NCBI RefSeq assembly: GCF_003574485.1
Contig: NZ_QLIT01000049.1
Coordinates: 1-41,387, forward strand
DNA from: Facilibium subflavum
GTDB lineage: Bacteria; Pseudomonadota; Gammaproteobacteria; Francisellales; Francisellaceae
Reading direction: 5' to 3'
DNA: 41,387 bases
A model generated the notes under the pieces. The model searched no databases and had not been told where the DNA came from. It saw only the letters and a program-made list of their open reading frames with translations. This document shows positions 8,325 to 17,224 of the stretch, one piece after another (positions within the stretch are counted from its first letter, which is position 1; every line of letters begins with the position of its first letter). A program made the position numbers and the translations under genes.

Positions 8325-9995
8325 TTACTTATTGCCATAGTCAAACGAAAACCATTTATCATAAACATGATCTAAATGGTTTGTCTTCATTTGATAGTTT
8401 TCGACATAGGGTTTTACCAGGTGCACAACAGCATTAGAATACAGCGGCACCATCGGATAATCTGCCATAGCAAGCTCTAAAGCTTTTGTATAATAAGGCT
8501 TAGCTGCCTGTGCGGTAAGCTGTTTTTGCCCTTCACGTATTAGTTTATCATATTCAGGATTGCAATAACCTGGATTATTTTGCGGATTATCACACATCCA
8601 CATGTTTGCAAAATTATCCATCGCATTAAAATCAGCAACCCAAGCATCACGGGCAACGCCATCATAGCTATGAGACTGGCGAATCTTTAAAAAGACCTTA
8701 AATTCTGAGTTTGCTAAAGATGTCTCAACACCAAGGGTTTGCTGCCACATCTGTGCAATAGCCTCCATGACCTTTTTATGCAGTGGATCGGTGTTGTACT
8801 CAAGCGATATTTTCAAAGGATTCGCTGTGGAATAACCGGCTTCTTTATAAAGCTTTTTCGCTAATTCAATGCGTTTGTCCATCGGCCAATTATGCCATTG
8901 ATAAGCAATATCTTTATAAATACCCCCTTCTATTGTTGGCGGGAAGAAACTATAAATTGGTGTATCACCTTCTTTTGTTACATACTTAACCAGGTCTTTG
9001 CGATTAATAACAAGATTTAAGGCTTCACGCAGTTTTACATTATCCTTAAATGGTGGCTTAGTCAAATTGAAATCAAGATATTCCGTTGTCAACCACTGTG
9101 CCGAGCGCAATTGATCACCGTATTCCTTTTTGATCGCATCTAAATTTGTCGTTGGGACATACATAACATAATCAATCTGTCCTGATTTGTAGGCATTATA
9201 AGCCGCCATGCGATCAGTAATCGGTAAGAATTTGACATTCTTAATATGTACGTTTTTGGCATCCCAGTAATAAGGGTTTTTTGTTACTGTTACATGGCCA
9301 TTAGGGATCCATTCTTTCAAATAATAAGCACCATTTGTCACATATTTGCCATTACCCAGGCTAAAGAACCCTTCACCGTATTGCTCAACGCCTGGCTTAT
9401 ATACAGGATAGGACACCGGATCAGTCATAATGCTTAAGAAATAATAAACCGGATAATCTAAAGTGATTTGAAGTGTATGTGCGTTAATGGCTTTTACACC
9501 AAGACTTGATACGGGCTTTTTGCCATCCATAATCGCCTGTGCATTTTTAATTGGTGCTAATTTATAGGCCATCTCTGAGGCTGTCATGGGTGTAACCGCC
9601 CGCTTTAATGCGTAAACAAAGTCTTCAGCTGTAACTGGCTTACCATTTGACCATTTAGCATCTTTCCGTAAATAAAAAGTATAAACCAAGCCATTATCAG
9701 AGACTTTCCATGATTTTGCTACGCCTGGTACTGGTTCATTGGCTTGGTTCTCGCTTAAAAGCCCTTCGCCGATATCATACAAAATACCAGCAGCAACATT
9801 AGTTTGTGCGTGTGCCGGATCAAGTGAATCAGGCTCTGAGCCATTCCCACGAACAAATGTGTCTTTACCCTTTGGCGCATACTGTGTGACTGCATGAGTT
9901 GATTTATCTTTATTAGCATCCTGCCCCCCACAGCCTGCTAATACCAATAGTGCGGACAGACTTAAGCCAAGCCCAATAATTCTTTTATATTGCAT
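8325..9995 (-). CDS. oppA: Periplasmic oligopeptide-binding lipoprotein OppA
   Basis: The first gene of the opp operon encodes a 556-residue SBP_bac_5 protein that captures oligopeptides outside the inner membrane and hands them to OppBC. The signal sequence ends in the lipobox LAGC with the lipid-modified Cys at 22. Family segments include FVRGNGSEPDSLDPAH (about 47-62), FYLRKDAKWSNGKPVTAEDF and PYYWDAKNVHIKNVKFLP. The start is preceded by GGGGAAGG, a strong ribosome site. The upstream ~200 bases to the CBM gene are very AT-rich and presumably hold the operon promoter, though I could not assign clear boxes. Confidence 0.95.
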   Translation of the reverse strand: MQYKRIIGLGLSLSALLVLAGCGGQDANKDKSTHAVTQYAPKGKDTFVRGNGSEPDSLDPAHAQTNVAAGILYDIGEGLLSENQANEPVPGVAKSWKVSDNGLVYTFYLRKDAKWSNGKPVTAEDFVYALKRAVTPMTASEMAYKLAPIKNAQAIMDGKKPVSSLGVKAINAHTLQITLDYPVYYFLSIMTDPVSYPVYKPGVEQYGEGFFSLGNGKYVTNGAYYLKEWIPNGHVTVTKNPYYWDAKNVHIKNVKFLPITDRMAAYNAYKSGQIDYVMYVPTTNLDAIKKEYGDQLRSAQWLTTEYLDFNLTKPPFKDNVKLREALNLVINRKDLVKYVTKEGDTPIYSFFPPTIEGGIYKDIAYQWHNWPMDKRIELAKKLYKEAGYSTANPLKISLEYNTDPLHKKVMEAIAQMWQQTLGVETSLANSEFKVFLKIRQSHSYDGVARDAWVADFNAMDNFANMWMCDNPQNNPGYCNPEYDKLIREGQKQLTAQAAKPYYTKALELAMADYPMVPLYSNAVVHLVKPYVENYQMKTNHLDHVYDKWFSFDYGNK

Positions 9996-10198
9996 AACCT
10001 TCCCCTTTGTTTCCTACTCAATTTACTTCCGTCTAATCAGATTAATTTTTTCATGAACGATTGTCACGAAAAAAATACACAAAAAAATAATATTTTAAAT
10101 TGATGAAAATGGGCATACACGTGAAATGTATAAAGATGTATAAATATGTAAAGCAAGAGTCTGTGAGAAAGCTTATAGATAGTACAAGAAAGTAAAAA

Positions 10199-10948
10199 TC
10201 AGTTATTACAAACATTCTTAGAAGGATCAAATTTCTCCCATATTTTCCAACCCTGGGTTTTATATGTTTCTTCTGGATTTTTTGTTGTGTCATTAATCCA
10301 TGAACAACAAACCCATTCTTGCCCATTATATTTAACCCGTGATTTCAAATTACCTTTATTCCACTGCCCGTATTGCACACCAGATTCCCACGCTTTCACC
10401 TGATCATTTTGATCAGGATAAGTTGGCGTTACATAATTTGGTGTTGGTGGTGGCAGCTGACCACCACTGACATCTAAAGTAAGCGCCCCACCATGATCTG
10501 ATGTATTTGTTGGGCACCAAAACCCTGCGCCATCTGCCTTACAAATCCCACTTAAATGATTACCAGGACCAGTAATGAACGAACCTTTTCCGCCATTGAT
10601 TTTAACCTTTAAACTTTGCCTGCCAGGCGCTGAGGTCTCAAATGGCGTTCCTTGTACGCCAAAAGTGGTTGTTGGTCTGTCAAGATAGGCCATATTCTGC
10701 GCCATATAGCCTGACTGCTGATATTGGATGGCAACATTGCGTCCTGTTGATAATGAAAGCTTCATCGACTTTTTTGCAGGCACATTGATCTTGTTTTTGC
10801 CTTGTGGCGCAATAATTAAAGGGACAACCGAATTATTGTTAACCGTTAGCTCATAGTCAGCATAAGCTGCTGTTGATGATAAAACACTAATAATGGCAAA
10901 GCAAACATGGCGCTTTTTTATCAATGGTTTTTTGGTTTTTCCATTCAT
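10199..10948 (-). CDS. Secreted protein with C-terminal chitin/carbohydrate-binding module
   Basis: The 249-residue precursor has a signal peptide ending near AAYA-DYE (about residue 30). A ~140-residue beta-rich region with few Cys follows, then a proline-rich linker QLPPPTPN and a C-terminal module of about 60 residues (WESGVQYGQWNKGN ... WVCCSW ... GWKIWEKFDPS). That module resembles CBM5/12-like chitin-binding domains rich in surface Trp, and is nearly identical to the C-terminus of the chitinase upstream. With no visible catalytic motif, it is probably a non-enzymatic chitin-binding helper or an undescribed auxiliary protein. The N-terminal domain is not recognised; a lytic monooxygenase is unlikely because the mature protein does not begin with His. 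Confidence 0.75.
   Translation of the reverse strand: MNGKTKKPLIKKRHVCFAIISVLSSTAAYADYELTVNNNSVVPLIIAPQGKNKINVPAKKSMKLSLSTGRNVAIQYQQSGYMAQNMAYLDRPTTTFGVQGTPFETSAPGRQSLKVKINGGKGSFITGPGNHLSGICKADGAGFWCPTNTSDHGGALTLDVSGGQLPPPTPNYVTPTYPDQNDQVKAWESGVQYGQWNKGNLKSRVKYNGQEWVCCSWINDTTKNPEETYKTQGWKIWEKFDPSKNVCNN
10205..10435 (-). repeat. Duplicated CBM-coding segment, copy 1
   Basis: About 231 bases encoding the C-terminal binding module are repeated, in direct orientation with an offset of 821 bases, at 11026-11256. Identity is roughly nine in ten bases by eye and most differences are silent, indicating a recent duplication or gene conversion between the two adjacent genes. Confidence 0.85.
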
Positions 10949-11019
10949 ACTAAATAGTTCTCCTGTTATATTGTTTCTATGTTAATATTAACCCTTACCT
11001 ATATTGCTGAAGCTGTTAT

Positions 11020-13785
11020 CTAGGTATTACAAACGTTTTTAGAAGGATCAAATTTTTCCCATATTTTCCAACCTTGGGTTTTATATGTTTCTTCCGGGTT
11101 TTTTGTTGTGTCATTAATCCATGAACAACACACCCATTCCTGCCCATCATATTTAACCCGCGATTTCAAGTTGCCTTTATTCCACTGTCCGTATTGCACA
11201 CCAGATTCCCATGCTTTCACCTGATCATTCTGATCAGGATAAGTTGGCGTTACATAGTTTTTCTGCGCACTTGAGCCACCTTGCTTTATTGTGCAAGTAA
11301 TATGGTTTGCATCTCCCTGGATTTGATAAATAATATTTTTTTCATCCCCAGTTGGAAGCGGACAGGTAATCGCTTGTGAAATATCAAAACCTGCATTCCA
11401 TGGGTTTAAACGAACTGGATTTTTACTCAAGTCAAGCTCTCCAAGACTATAATTGGTATACCAGTTTCTACTTTGAATAGTTCCAGGACCATAGACCTGG
11501 TAATACTGAATTGTGCCATAAAGTGTTACATCAACTTTCCCAGAAGGCTTATCTGCCTTTACCGTAATTGGATCACTATCAACCGCATCTGCCTTTTTCA
11601 TTGAATCTTCAGCAGTGACAATAATTTGATCCTGGTCTTTTGCTCCTGATAAGCTAAATTTACCCTGACCTTGGATTTCACAACTTGCCGAGGCTGTCGT
11701 TTGATCTTTGCAAGTGTAATTCAAAGTGTCACCATCTGGTGCATTGATCAGTTTTGCATCTGCTGTGAACTGGCCACCTGTTAAATTTGCTGAAGCAGGT
11801 GCGCCTTTACTATTCCACTGAATATCTGGTGTTTTAGGCTTATCTGCCTTTACCGTGATGGGGTCGCTATCAACCGCATCTGCTTTTTTCATTGAATCTT
11901 CAGCAGTGACAATAATCTGGTCCTGATCTTTTGCTCCTGATAAGCTAAATTTACCCTGGCTTTCAATCTGACAACTTGCCGAGGTTGTCGTTTGATCCTT
12001 ACAAGTATAATTCAAAGCATCACCATCTGGTGCGTTGATCAGTTTTGCATCTGCTGTAAACTGGCCACCTGTCAAGTTTGCTGAAGCAGGTGCGCCTTTA
12101 CTGTTCCATTGAATTTCTGGCTTTTTGACTGGCGTTGTACCTTTATAACCTTGTTCGAAATTATAAATAAGCGAGGTAGATTGATTTTGATAATTATCAT
12201 CAGAGTTTACAGTCCAGACAATAGCCCCGCCAAGCCCTTTTAATTTTGCATACTCGCCATAGGAATAGGCGTCTTTTGGCGAAATATATGCCATAAATAC
12301 ATCAGAATATGTCTTTTGGTTATTGGTTGAGGGTTCAATAGCTGTTGGGTTATCACCATCATAAATAACCTTGGAGGCTGTTGCTTTCCAGCTCTTTGCA
12401 TAAAGCGTACTACCAACATAATATGTCTTACCACTGTCAGGGTCGGTATATTGCCAGTCTGTTGTGGTAAAAGGTCCATTAGGTGATAACATGTTTTTTA
12501 ATATGTATATATAAGAGAACGTTCCACTGCATTGTTTATTTGGATCTGTCGGCGTTAAGGAGGTCTCACAGTAGGTGGCATCCAAATCCCCAGGGACAAT
12601 GGTGGTTTTATCCGTGATTTTTTGGAATAGTCCATGATTATCAGAAGAAATGTTTGTTAATGCTGCGCGCGCATATGCCGGGATTCCAATATTCACTTTT
12701 GCCATATCAACGGTACTCAAACCACTTAAAGCCTCAATCGCTTTATTAACTGAGAATTCATTTTTACCGTAAGGGCTATCAGGTAAGGCAAATAGACTTG
12801 AGTGAAAGCCTGTAGCATTACCCACGCCATCAAAAGCACCATGAAAATCATAAGTCATAAGGCTTAAATGATCCAATCCTTGACTAAACCAAGCACTAAG
12901 CCATCCATTATCCATCAAGCCTTTTAACATCACTGGATTTGCCTGTATTGTAATCGCAATATCAAGCCCAATATCTTTAATTTTCTTCACCAACTGTTTC
13001 TGTGCAAGCGCTTTAAACAAGAGACTCTTTTGATAACCTGTTTTACTGTTATCAAATTCAATATCTAAGTCAACACCTTGCAACCCACGGCCTTTTAAGT
13101 AAGTCAATGTCTTAATAAAGTTAGTAATATTTTCATCATTAATCTGTCCATTTTGTGCAACAAGATCATCCATAATGCCACGGTAAGTCCAACCACCAAT
13201 GCTAATATAGTGCTGTAAACTGTCTTTTTTATTATCTAACTGCAAAAATGCATCAAAGCCACCATAACAGACATTCCCCCAACATTGCGTATCACTTGTC
13301 CCACCGCCACTAAAAGGTGGTTTACCATCTCGATAACAAATCTTCAATGAATTTGCTATTTGACTGCCACAAAGGCCATCGGATTTTAGATCAGAGTTTT
13401 TAAAATCTGCCCATGAATCACTGAAGCGGAAAGTACCATCACTTTGTGGCTGGAAGAAGCCGTAGACTAAGGCACTTAGTCCTTCTGTGGTATCAGTTAA
13501 ATGTCGATTGTCCGTTGACTGGTGTTGGATCACAATCGAATTGTTGTCAAACGCCGGATAGCCTACGGTAATGCCAGGAATAACATATGATGGCTCAGGA
13601 ATTGGGTGACCAGCCGTTGTTAAGCCCTGGCTTACGGTATTGTTATTAAAATAGCCTGCATAATTGGGATAATAAGCCATTACAAAGGGTTTACTTGTGA
13701 CGGAATTACTATATGCAACACCTGCCATGCCTGTAATTGCGCCTGTTGCAATAACTAAAGCCTTACTAATCTTCTTTAACTTCAT
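11020..13785 (-). CDS. Secreted GH18 chitinase with tandem repeat domains and C-terminal CBM
   Basis: The enzyme should cleave beta-1,4 links in chitin outside the cell. From ATG 13785 it is 921 residues. It has a signal peptide (about 1-27), a GH18 barrel with SIGGW (about 195-199), the catalytic segment QGVDLDIE ending in the acid/base Glu at about 243, and MTYDFHG later in the barrel. The first Asp of the usual DGxDxDxE is replaced by Gln. Two 97-residue Ig-like repeats follow, then a further beta domain and a CBM almost identical to that of the downstream gene. The frame is open to 13848, but ATG 13785 has AAGGAG just upstream and begins a typical signal peptide. It lies in the same direction as, and close to, the two neighbouring secreted proteins, probably one operon. 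Confidence 0.92.
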   Translation of the reverse strand: MKLKKISKALVIATGAITGMAGVAYSNSVTSKPFVMAYYPNYAGYFNNNTVSQGLTTAGHPIPEPSYVIPGITVGYPAFDNNSIVIQHQSTDNRHLTDTTEGLSALVYGFFQPQSDGTFRFSDSWADFKNSDLKSDGLCGSQIANSLKICYRDGKPPFSGGGTSDTQCWGNVCYGGFDAFLQLDNKKDSLQHYISIGGWTYRGIMDDLVAQNGQINDENITNFIKTLTYLKGRGLQGVDLDIEFDNSKTGYQKSLLFKALAQKQLVKKIKDIGLDIAITIQANPVMLKGLMDNGWLSAWFSQGLDHLSLMTYDFHGAFDGVGNATGFHSSLFALPDSPYGKNEFSVNKAIEALSGLSTVDMAKVNIGIPAYARAALTNISSDNHGLFQKITDKTTIVPGDLDATYCETSLTPTDPNKQCSGTFSYIYILKNMLSPNGPFTTTDWQYTDPDSGKTYYVGSTLYAKSWKATASKVIYDGDNPTAIEPSTNNQKTYSDVFMAYISPKDAYSYGEYAKLKGLGGAIVWTVNSDDNYQNQSTSLIYNFEQGYKGTTPVKKPEIQWNSKGAPASANLTGGQFTADAKLINAPDGDALNYTCKDQTTTSASCQIESQGKFSLSGAKDQDQIIVTAEDSMKKADAVDSDPITVKADKPKTPDIQWNSKGAPASANLTGGQFTADAKLINAPDGDTLNYTCKDQTTASASCEIQGQGKFSLSGAKDQDQIIVTAEDSMKKADAVDSDPITVKADKPSGKVDVTLYGTIQYYQVYGPGTIQSRNWYTNYSLGELDLSKNPVRLNPWNAGFDISQAITCPLPTGDEKNIIYQIQGDANHITCTIKQGGSSAQKNYVTPTYPDQNDQVKAWESGVQYGQWNKGNLKSRVKYDGQEWVCCSWINDTTKNPEETYKTQGWKIWEKFDPSKNVCNT
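11026..11256 (-). repeat. Duplicated CBM-coding segment, copy 2
   Basis: This is the counterpart of 10205-10435, encoding the C-terminal binding module of the chitinase. Flanking sequence on both sides is unrelated between the two genes, so the duplication is confined to the module and a short piece of linker. Confidence 0.85.
11539..12120 (-). repeat. Two tandem 291-bp repeats in the chitinase gene
   Basis: Unit 1 is 11830-12120 and unit 2 is 11539-11829, in frame, each encoding 97 residues that begin near IQWNSKGAPAS and end near ITVKADKP. The units differ at only a few residues (for example TTTSASCQIES versus TTASASCEIQG). Each has a Cys pair spaced as in a small Ig-like or PKD-like spacer domain. 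The high identity makes copy-number change by slippage or recombination likely. Confidence 0.9.
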
Positions 13786-13859
13786 GTTTTTCTCCTTGTG
13801 ACTATTGGTAAGATCGTTGTAAAAAAATCTAAAAACAATTTGTTCCATCCATTAAGGCA

Positions 13860-16589
13860 TCAATCGCTGCTTTTATTTAGATAAACTGGTGCTTGCTCAT
13901 AAGCATTAACTTTTGCTGCAAGCCATGTTGAGTTGACTGTTTTATCAGGGAAACTACTAACACTTGTCGTAGAACCACCACCCCATAAAATAGCAAATAC
14001 ATTACCAGAAGCTGCATTTTGAAGCATGCTTTTCTGCCAGTTATAACTGCCTTCATTCAAGTATTGCCCAACTGTGCATGAACCACGCTTGCATGGATAA
14101 ATACCACCACCTGTTAAAGGTGTATTTAAAATAAAATCCTTCACATCACCCAGGCTTTTACCAACAGATTTATCTCCAAAAAAGTAATCTGGTGCGGTAG
14201 AAAAAGTATTGGTTGTGTTGTCGGTTTCTGTATTTGTTTGCAAATGCCCCCCAGGAATCTGCCACAACATTACAGGGATATTATTGAATTTTTTACTTAG
14301 TTGTGAAACATAGGTTATATAGTTATTCCAGTCTTGCCCATTCCATAAATAACCAGATCCTAATGCAGCATTAGCATTTCTTTCATATTTATCAAAAACC
14401 AGGAAATTAGGCTGATATTGACCACTGTAAATACCTAGCTGATCAATCAATTTGTAGGTTGGATCAGTGATTTTGGATTCAATTTCTGTTGTTGTTTCAC
14501 GACTATGCACCCAATTAGCACTAGTAATATTCCATACGTTTTCTTGCCAACCAAAAGGAATACTCGGCCCTGTATTATGAATTGCCCAATTTGTTGCCTG
14601 AACCCAACCATTGAAATTATCAGTAAAAGTCGGAATATCTGCATGTAGATCACTTGGTGCTGTCTCAAGAATTTTATCTGCCTCACCTTTTAGCTCACTA
14701 CGATTATCACCTTCCCAAGCACGCTTTAGGTCCCATGCAGAATAAATATTATGCTTTTTATAGGCTCCTGACTCAGCAGCTTCAAAGACTTGCAATGGTG
14801 TTTTACCTTCTACAGTAAATGCTGAGCCAGAATTAGGTGTAAAGGTCCAATTATGTGCTTGATTCACAAACCAATAGGCTTTTTGTAAGGCTTGATTTAC
14901 CTTGACTTCTGTCATATTACCAAGCTCTTTGGTATCAGCATTGTATAAATGCTGTTGCTGAATCATCCCTAAAAGATCTGGATTAAGCACTATTGACCCT
15001 GTAATGCCATCTTTATCCTTTGCATTCTGTAATACTTGTGCATAAAGCATCAGATTAACAAAATGCTTTGTTAATACGTTATCCTTATCAGATAAATCAC
15101 CATAAGCCGTACCTCCACTCATCTGTAATGTATATACAACAATCACCGGCACGATAGGATGCTGATTTTCTTTACCTGCATTTTTTGCTACATCAACGGT
15201 TTCCTGCGTGAAAATCGGCATCGTAATTACCCCTGGATCGCCATTCCCGCCACTACCTGCGTATTTGAAAATCGCATCAACCTTATCTTTGGAGAAAGTA
15301 TTGGTGCCATCTGTCACTGCCCCCATTGAAAGATAGCTTGGCCATCCAGGAACAAGGCCGCCTATTTTGTGCTTTGAAAAAGTAATTGCAACTTTATCTT
15401 GGTCTTTCCCAACCGTAATCGTTTTTGCATCGCCATTATTATATTGGTATTGATATCCATCTTTCATAAGCGTCTGGGCACTTAATTGATAGTTACCAGC
15501 TGGCAGTTTCAGTCTTATATCGCCATTTCTCACCACTTTTGTAATATGAATACCTTTATCACTGTTTGTCAGGGTTATTGAACTTTGTGCATCACCAGGC
15601 AATCCAGATATCGTAAAATCAACCTGATAACTGACCACTGGCATGCTTTTAACTTGCAATACAATATTATAATTTGATTTCTGTGCTGTTGTTGTAATTG
15701 ATTCTGGATCAAATGAGAATTGATAACGATTATGACCAGCAAATATATCTGCTGCCGAAAAAGTATATTGGTGGTTTGGACGAATGTTCTTTAAAATAGC
15801 TGTTTGCTCGCTCCAGGGTAAGCTTAATTGATTGGTTTGCCCTGTATGCTTATCATCAATTTTAATAGCAATATCACCTGCATTAGCTGGTCGCTGAAAA
15901 CTTGTTGAGAAAGCAAGCTGACCTGCATATTTTTTATAATCCAGGGTAATGGTATAACTTTTGCCTGTCTGGGCCATAAGCTCTGCTGGCACAGTTTCAA
16001 TGACCTGACCATCATAAACAGCAGATATTTGATATTGACCTGCTTTGATTTCTGATAAATTTCCAGATTTCACATCTTTCCAATTAAACTGATAACCTGC
16101 TTGATTATTAGAAATAGCAGTTAATGTAATCACTGCGTTATCTGGAATATTGTCACTTTTTGCATCCTGAATGAATTTAATGCTCGCCTGCGTTTTTGGC
16201 ACAGAGCCTACCTGAAAATCGGTCAATTTAAATTGATCACTTGAAGGTGAAAAATTAATAACCGCTTTATCATTAGCAGATAAAACATAGTCATCCTTTG
16301 GCCACCACATCTGACCAATTTGAAATACTGTTTTATTGCCTGACTTTCCCACGCTAATAGAGCCATTAACACTTCCATTGCTGCTCCAAGCTGATCGAGC
16401 GGTGACACCATTTGATAAGGTAAAGCTAATCGGATTTTTTGTTAAATCTGTTTTGCTATCGCAATGAAATGTGATCGCAGATGTCCAACCTTCAACTACA
16501 TTATCTAAGTGACAACCTGCATGCGCTGTACCCGTTATTGCAATTAACGATAATGTTGTAATATAAATTTTTTTGTATTTAGACTTCAT
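13860..16589 (-). CDS. Large secreted multidomain protein, probable polysaccharide hydrolase of unassigned family
   Basis: The 909-residue precursor has a clear signal peptide ending TAHA-GC (cleavage near 24). Residues ~25-130 form a beta domain rich in Trp that resembles a carbohydrate-binding module. Residues ~130-405 look like three Ig/FN3-type modules of about 90 residues with repeated YxY/YQY motifs. Residues ~411-905 form a separate domain starting VPGWPSYLSMG, with barrel-like strands such as IVPVIVVYTLQMSGG, PNFLVFDKYERN, IPVMLWQIPGGH and VFAILWGGG, which suggests a TIM-barrel glycoside hydrolase. I do not recognise the family and cannot assign catalytic residues. Gene order (10 bases before the longest chitinase frame) points to chitin or a similar polymer as substrate. 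Confidence 0.65.
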   Translation of the reverse strand: MKSKYKKIYITTLSLIAITGTAHAGCHLDNVVEGWTSAITFHCDSKTDLTKNPISFTLSNGVTARSAWSSNGSVNGSISVGKSGNKTVFQIGQMWWPKDDYVLSANDKAVINFSPSSDQFKLTDFQVGSVPKTQASIKFIQDAKSDNIPDNAVITLTAISNNQAGYQFNWKDVKSGNLSEIKAGQYQISAVYDGQVIETVPAELMAQTGKSYTITLDYKKYAGQLAFSTSFQRPANAGDIAIKIDDKHTGQTNQLSLPWSEQTAILKNIRPNHQYTFSAADIFAGHNRYQFSFDPESITTTAQKSNYNIVLQVKSMPVVSYQVDFTISGLPGDAQSSITLTNSDKGIHITKVVRNGDIRLKLPAGNYQLSAQTLMKDGYQYQYNNGDAKTITVGKDQDKVAITFSKHKIGGLVPGWPSYLSMGAVTDGTNTFSKDKVDAIFKYAGSGGNGDPGVITMPIFTQETVDVAKNAGKENQHPIVPVIVVYTLQMSGGTAYGDLSDKDNVLTKHFVNLMLYAQVLQNAKDKDGITGSIVLNPDLLGMIQQQHLYNADTKELGNMTEVKVNQALQKAYWFVNQAHNWTFTPNSGSAFTVEGKTPLQVFEAAESGAYKKHNIYSAWDLKRAWEGDNRSELKGEADKILETAPSDLHADIPTFTDNFNGWVQATNWAIHNTGPSIPFGWQENVWNITSANWVHSRETTTEIESKITDPTYKLIDQLGIYSGQYQPNFLVFDKYERNANAALGSGYLWNGQDWNNYITYVSQLSKKFNNIPVMLWQIPGGHLQTNTETDNTTNTFSTAPDYFFGDKSVGKSLGDVKDFILNTPLTGGGIYPCKRGSCTVGQYLNEGSYNWQKSMLQNAASGNVFAILWGGGSTTSVSSFPDKTVNSTWLAAKVNAYEQAPVYLNKSSD

Positions 16590-16627
16590 TTGTCATTCCC
16601 CATATTGACTGTGCTAAAAGGTGTTTT

Positions 16628-16639
16628 GAACAATTGTTC
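16628..16639. promoter_or_regulatory. Perfect palindrome GAACAATTGTTC next to the hydrolase promoter
   Basis: A 12-base perfect palindrome lies immediately downstream of the candidate -10 box, where the transcription start would be. This position is typical of a repressor operator, so the chitinolytic operon may be substrate-controlled. The regulator is not encoded nearby. Confidence 0.45.
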
Positions 16640-16641
16640 TT

Positions 16642-16670
16642 AGAGTATTTTTTAAAAAGCACCAAGTCAA
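16642..16670 (-). promoter_or_regulatory. Candidate promoter of the secreted hydrolase / chitinase operon
   Basis: On the minus strand a -35 box TTGACT (16665-16670) is separated by exactly 17 bases from TACTCT (16642-16647), about 50 bases upstream of the first gene's ATG at 16589. The -35 box is strong and the -10 box weak, as is common for regulated promoters. Confidence 0.5.
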
Positions 16671-16900
16671 CACATTATTGTTAATTTAACAAAAAAATTT
16701 CATCGTTTTGTCCGTTGACATATCAAAATGCTCATAGAACCAAGCGTATGCTCAACTAATAGACACTAACTAAACCGGAATATTTAGCGTGCTATAAAAG
16801 AAATGTCCGCATCATATACCGTCAATATCCTACAAAAAAACCGTGATTCTCTATATATTTATAAACTTAAATTCGCGAGAATAGATCTTGTAAGCAACAA

Positions 16901-16969
16901 AACTCCCCCGGTTGCAAGGGGCGGCGCTTAAGGAGAAGCAAAAGTTATCAGATTATAACTTGCCCCTTG
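16901..16969. other. Structured intergenic element upstream of the small membrane protein
   Basis: The 419 bases between the hydrolase and the next gene are AT-rich except for this GC-rich patch. An 8-base helix CAAGGGGC (16915-16922) / GCCCCTTG (16962-16969) encloses a perfect hairpin AAGTTAT (16942-16948) / ATAACTT (16955-16961) and a short GCTT/AAGC hairpin, giving a three-way-junction fold. CTCCCC just upstream could pair with the same GGGG run instead. No T run follows. It does not match any riboswitch or small RNA I know, so it is reported only as a possible structured leader. Confidence 0.35.
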
Positions 16970-17008
16970 TGATCAAAACCTTTACGATACTCTCAAACCA
17001 AATTTATC

Positions 17009-17224
17009 TTGTATCTGCTTATGCTTATTGCATTTGTTATTGCGCTTATTACTGGCCTGGGTATCTCATGGTTAGCTGCACGATTCTTATATCGAATCAG
17101 CAGTCAAAAAAAATTACTGAAATCTAAAAAGGATTATGTGTTCAACAGCATTATCTGTGCATTTGTCTTTTTTTGCTCCAGCACATTTATATATGTTTTA
17201 ATTCTTTATTTAAGCCGCATATGA
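17009..17224 (+). CDS. Small two-segment membrane protein upstream of the helicase
   Basis: A frame of up to 71 residues (TTG at 17009, or ATG at 17021 giving 67) has two hydrophobic segments, LIAFVIALITGLGISWLAA and IICAFVFFCSSTFIYVLILY, separated by a basic loop. Two transmembrane helices with a positive cytoplasmic loop are likely. No ribosome site is obvious at either start. Its TGA overlaps the helicase ATG (ATGA), which supports a real, translationally coupled gene. Function unknown. Confidence 0.45.
   Translation: MYLLMLIAFVIALITGLGISWLAARFLYRISSQKKLLKSKKDYVFNSIICAFVFFCSSTFIYVLILYLSRI

Noticed and set aside
16912-17127. Plus-strand 71-residue frame starting at a TTG
   Set aside because: It reads through the structured GC-rich element and overlaps the better-supported membrane protein in another frame.
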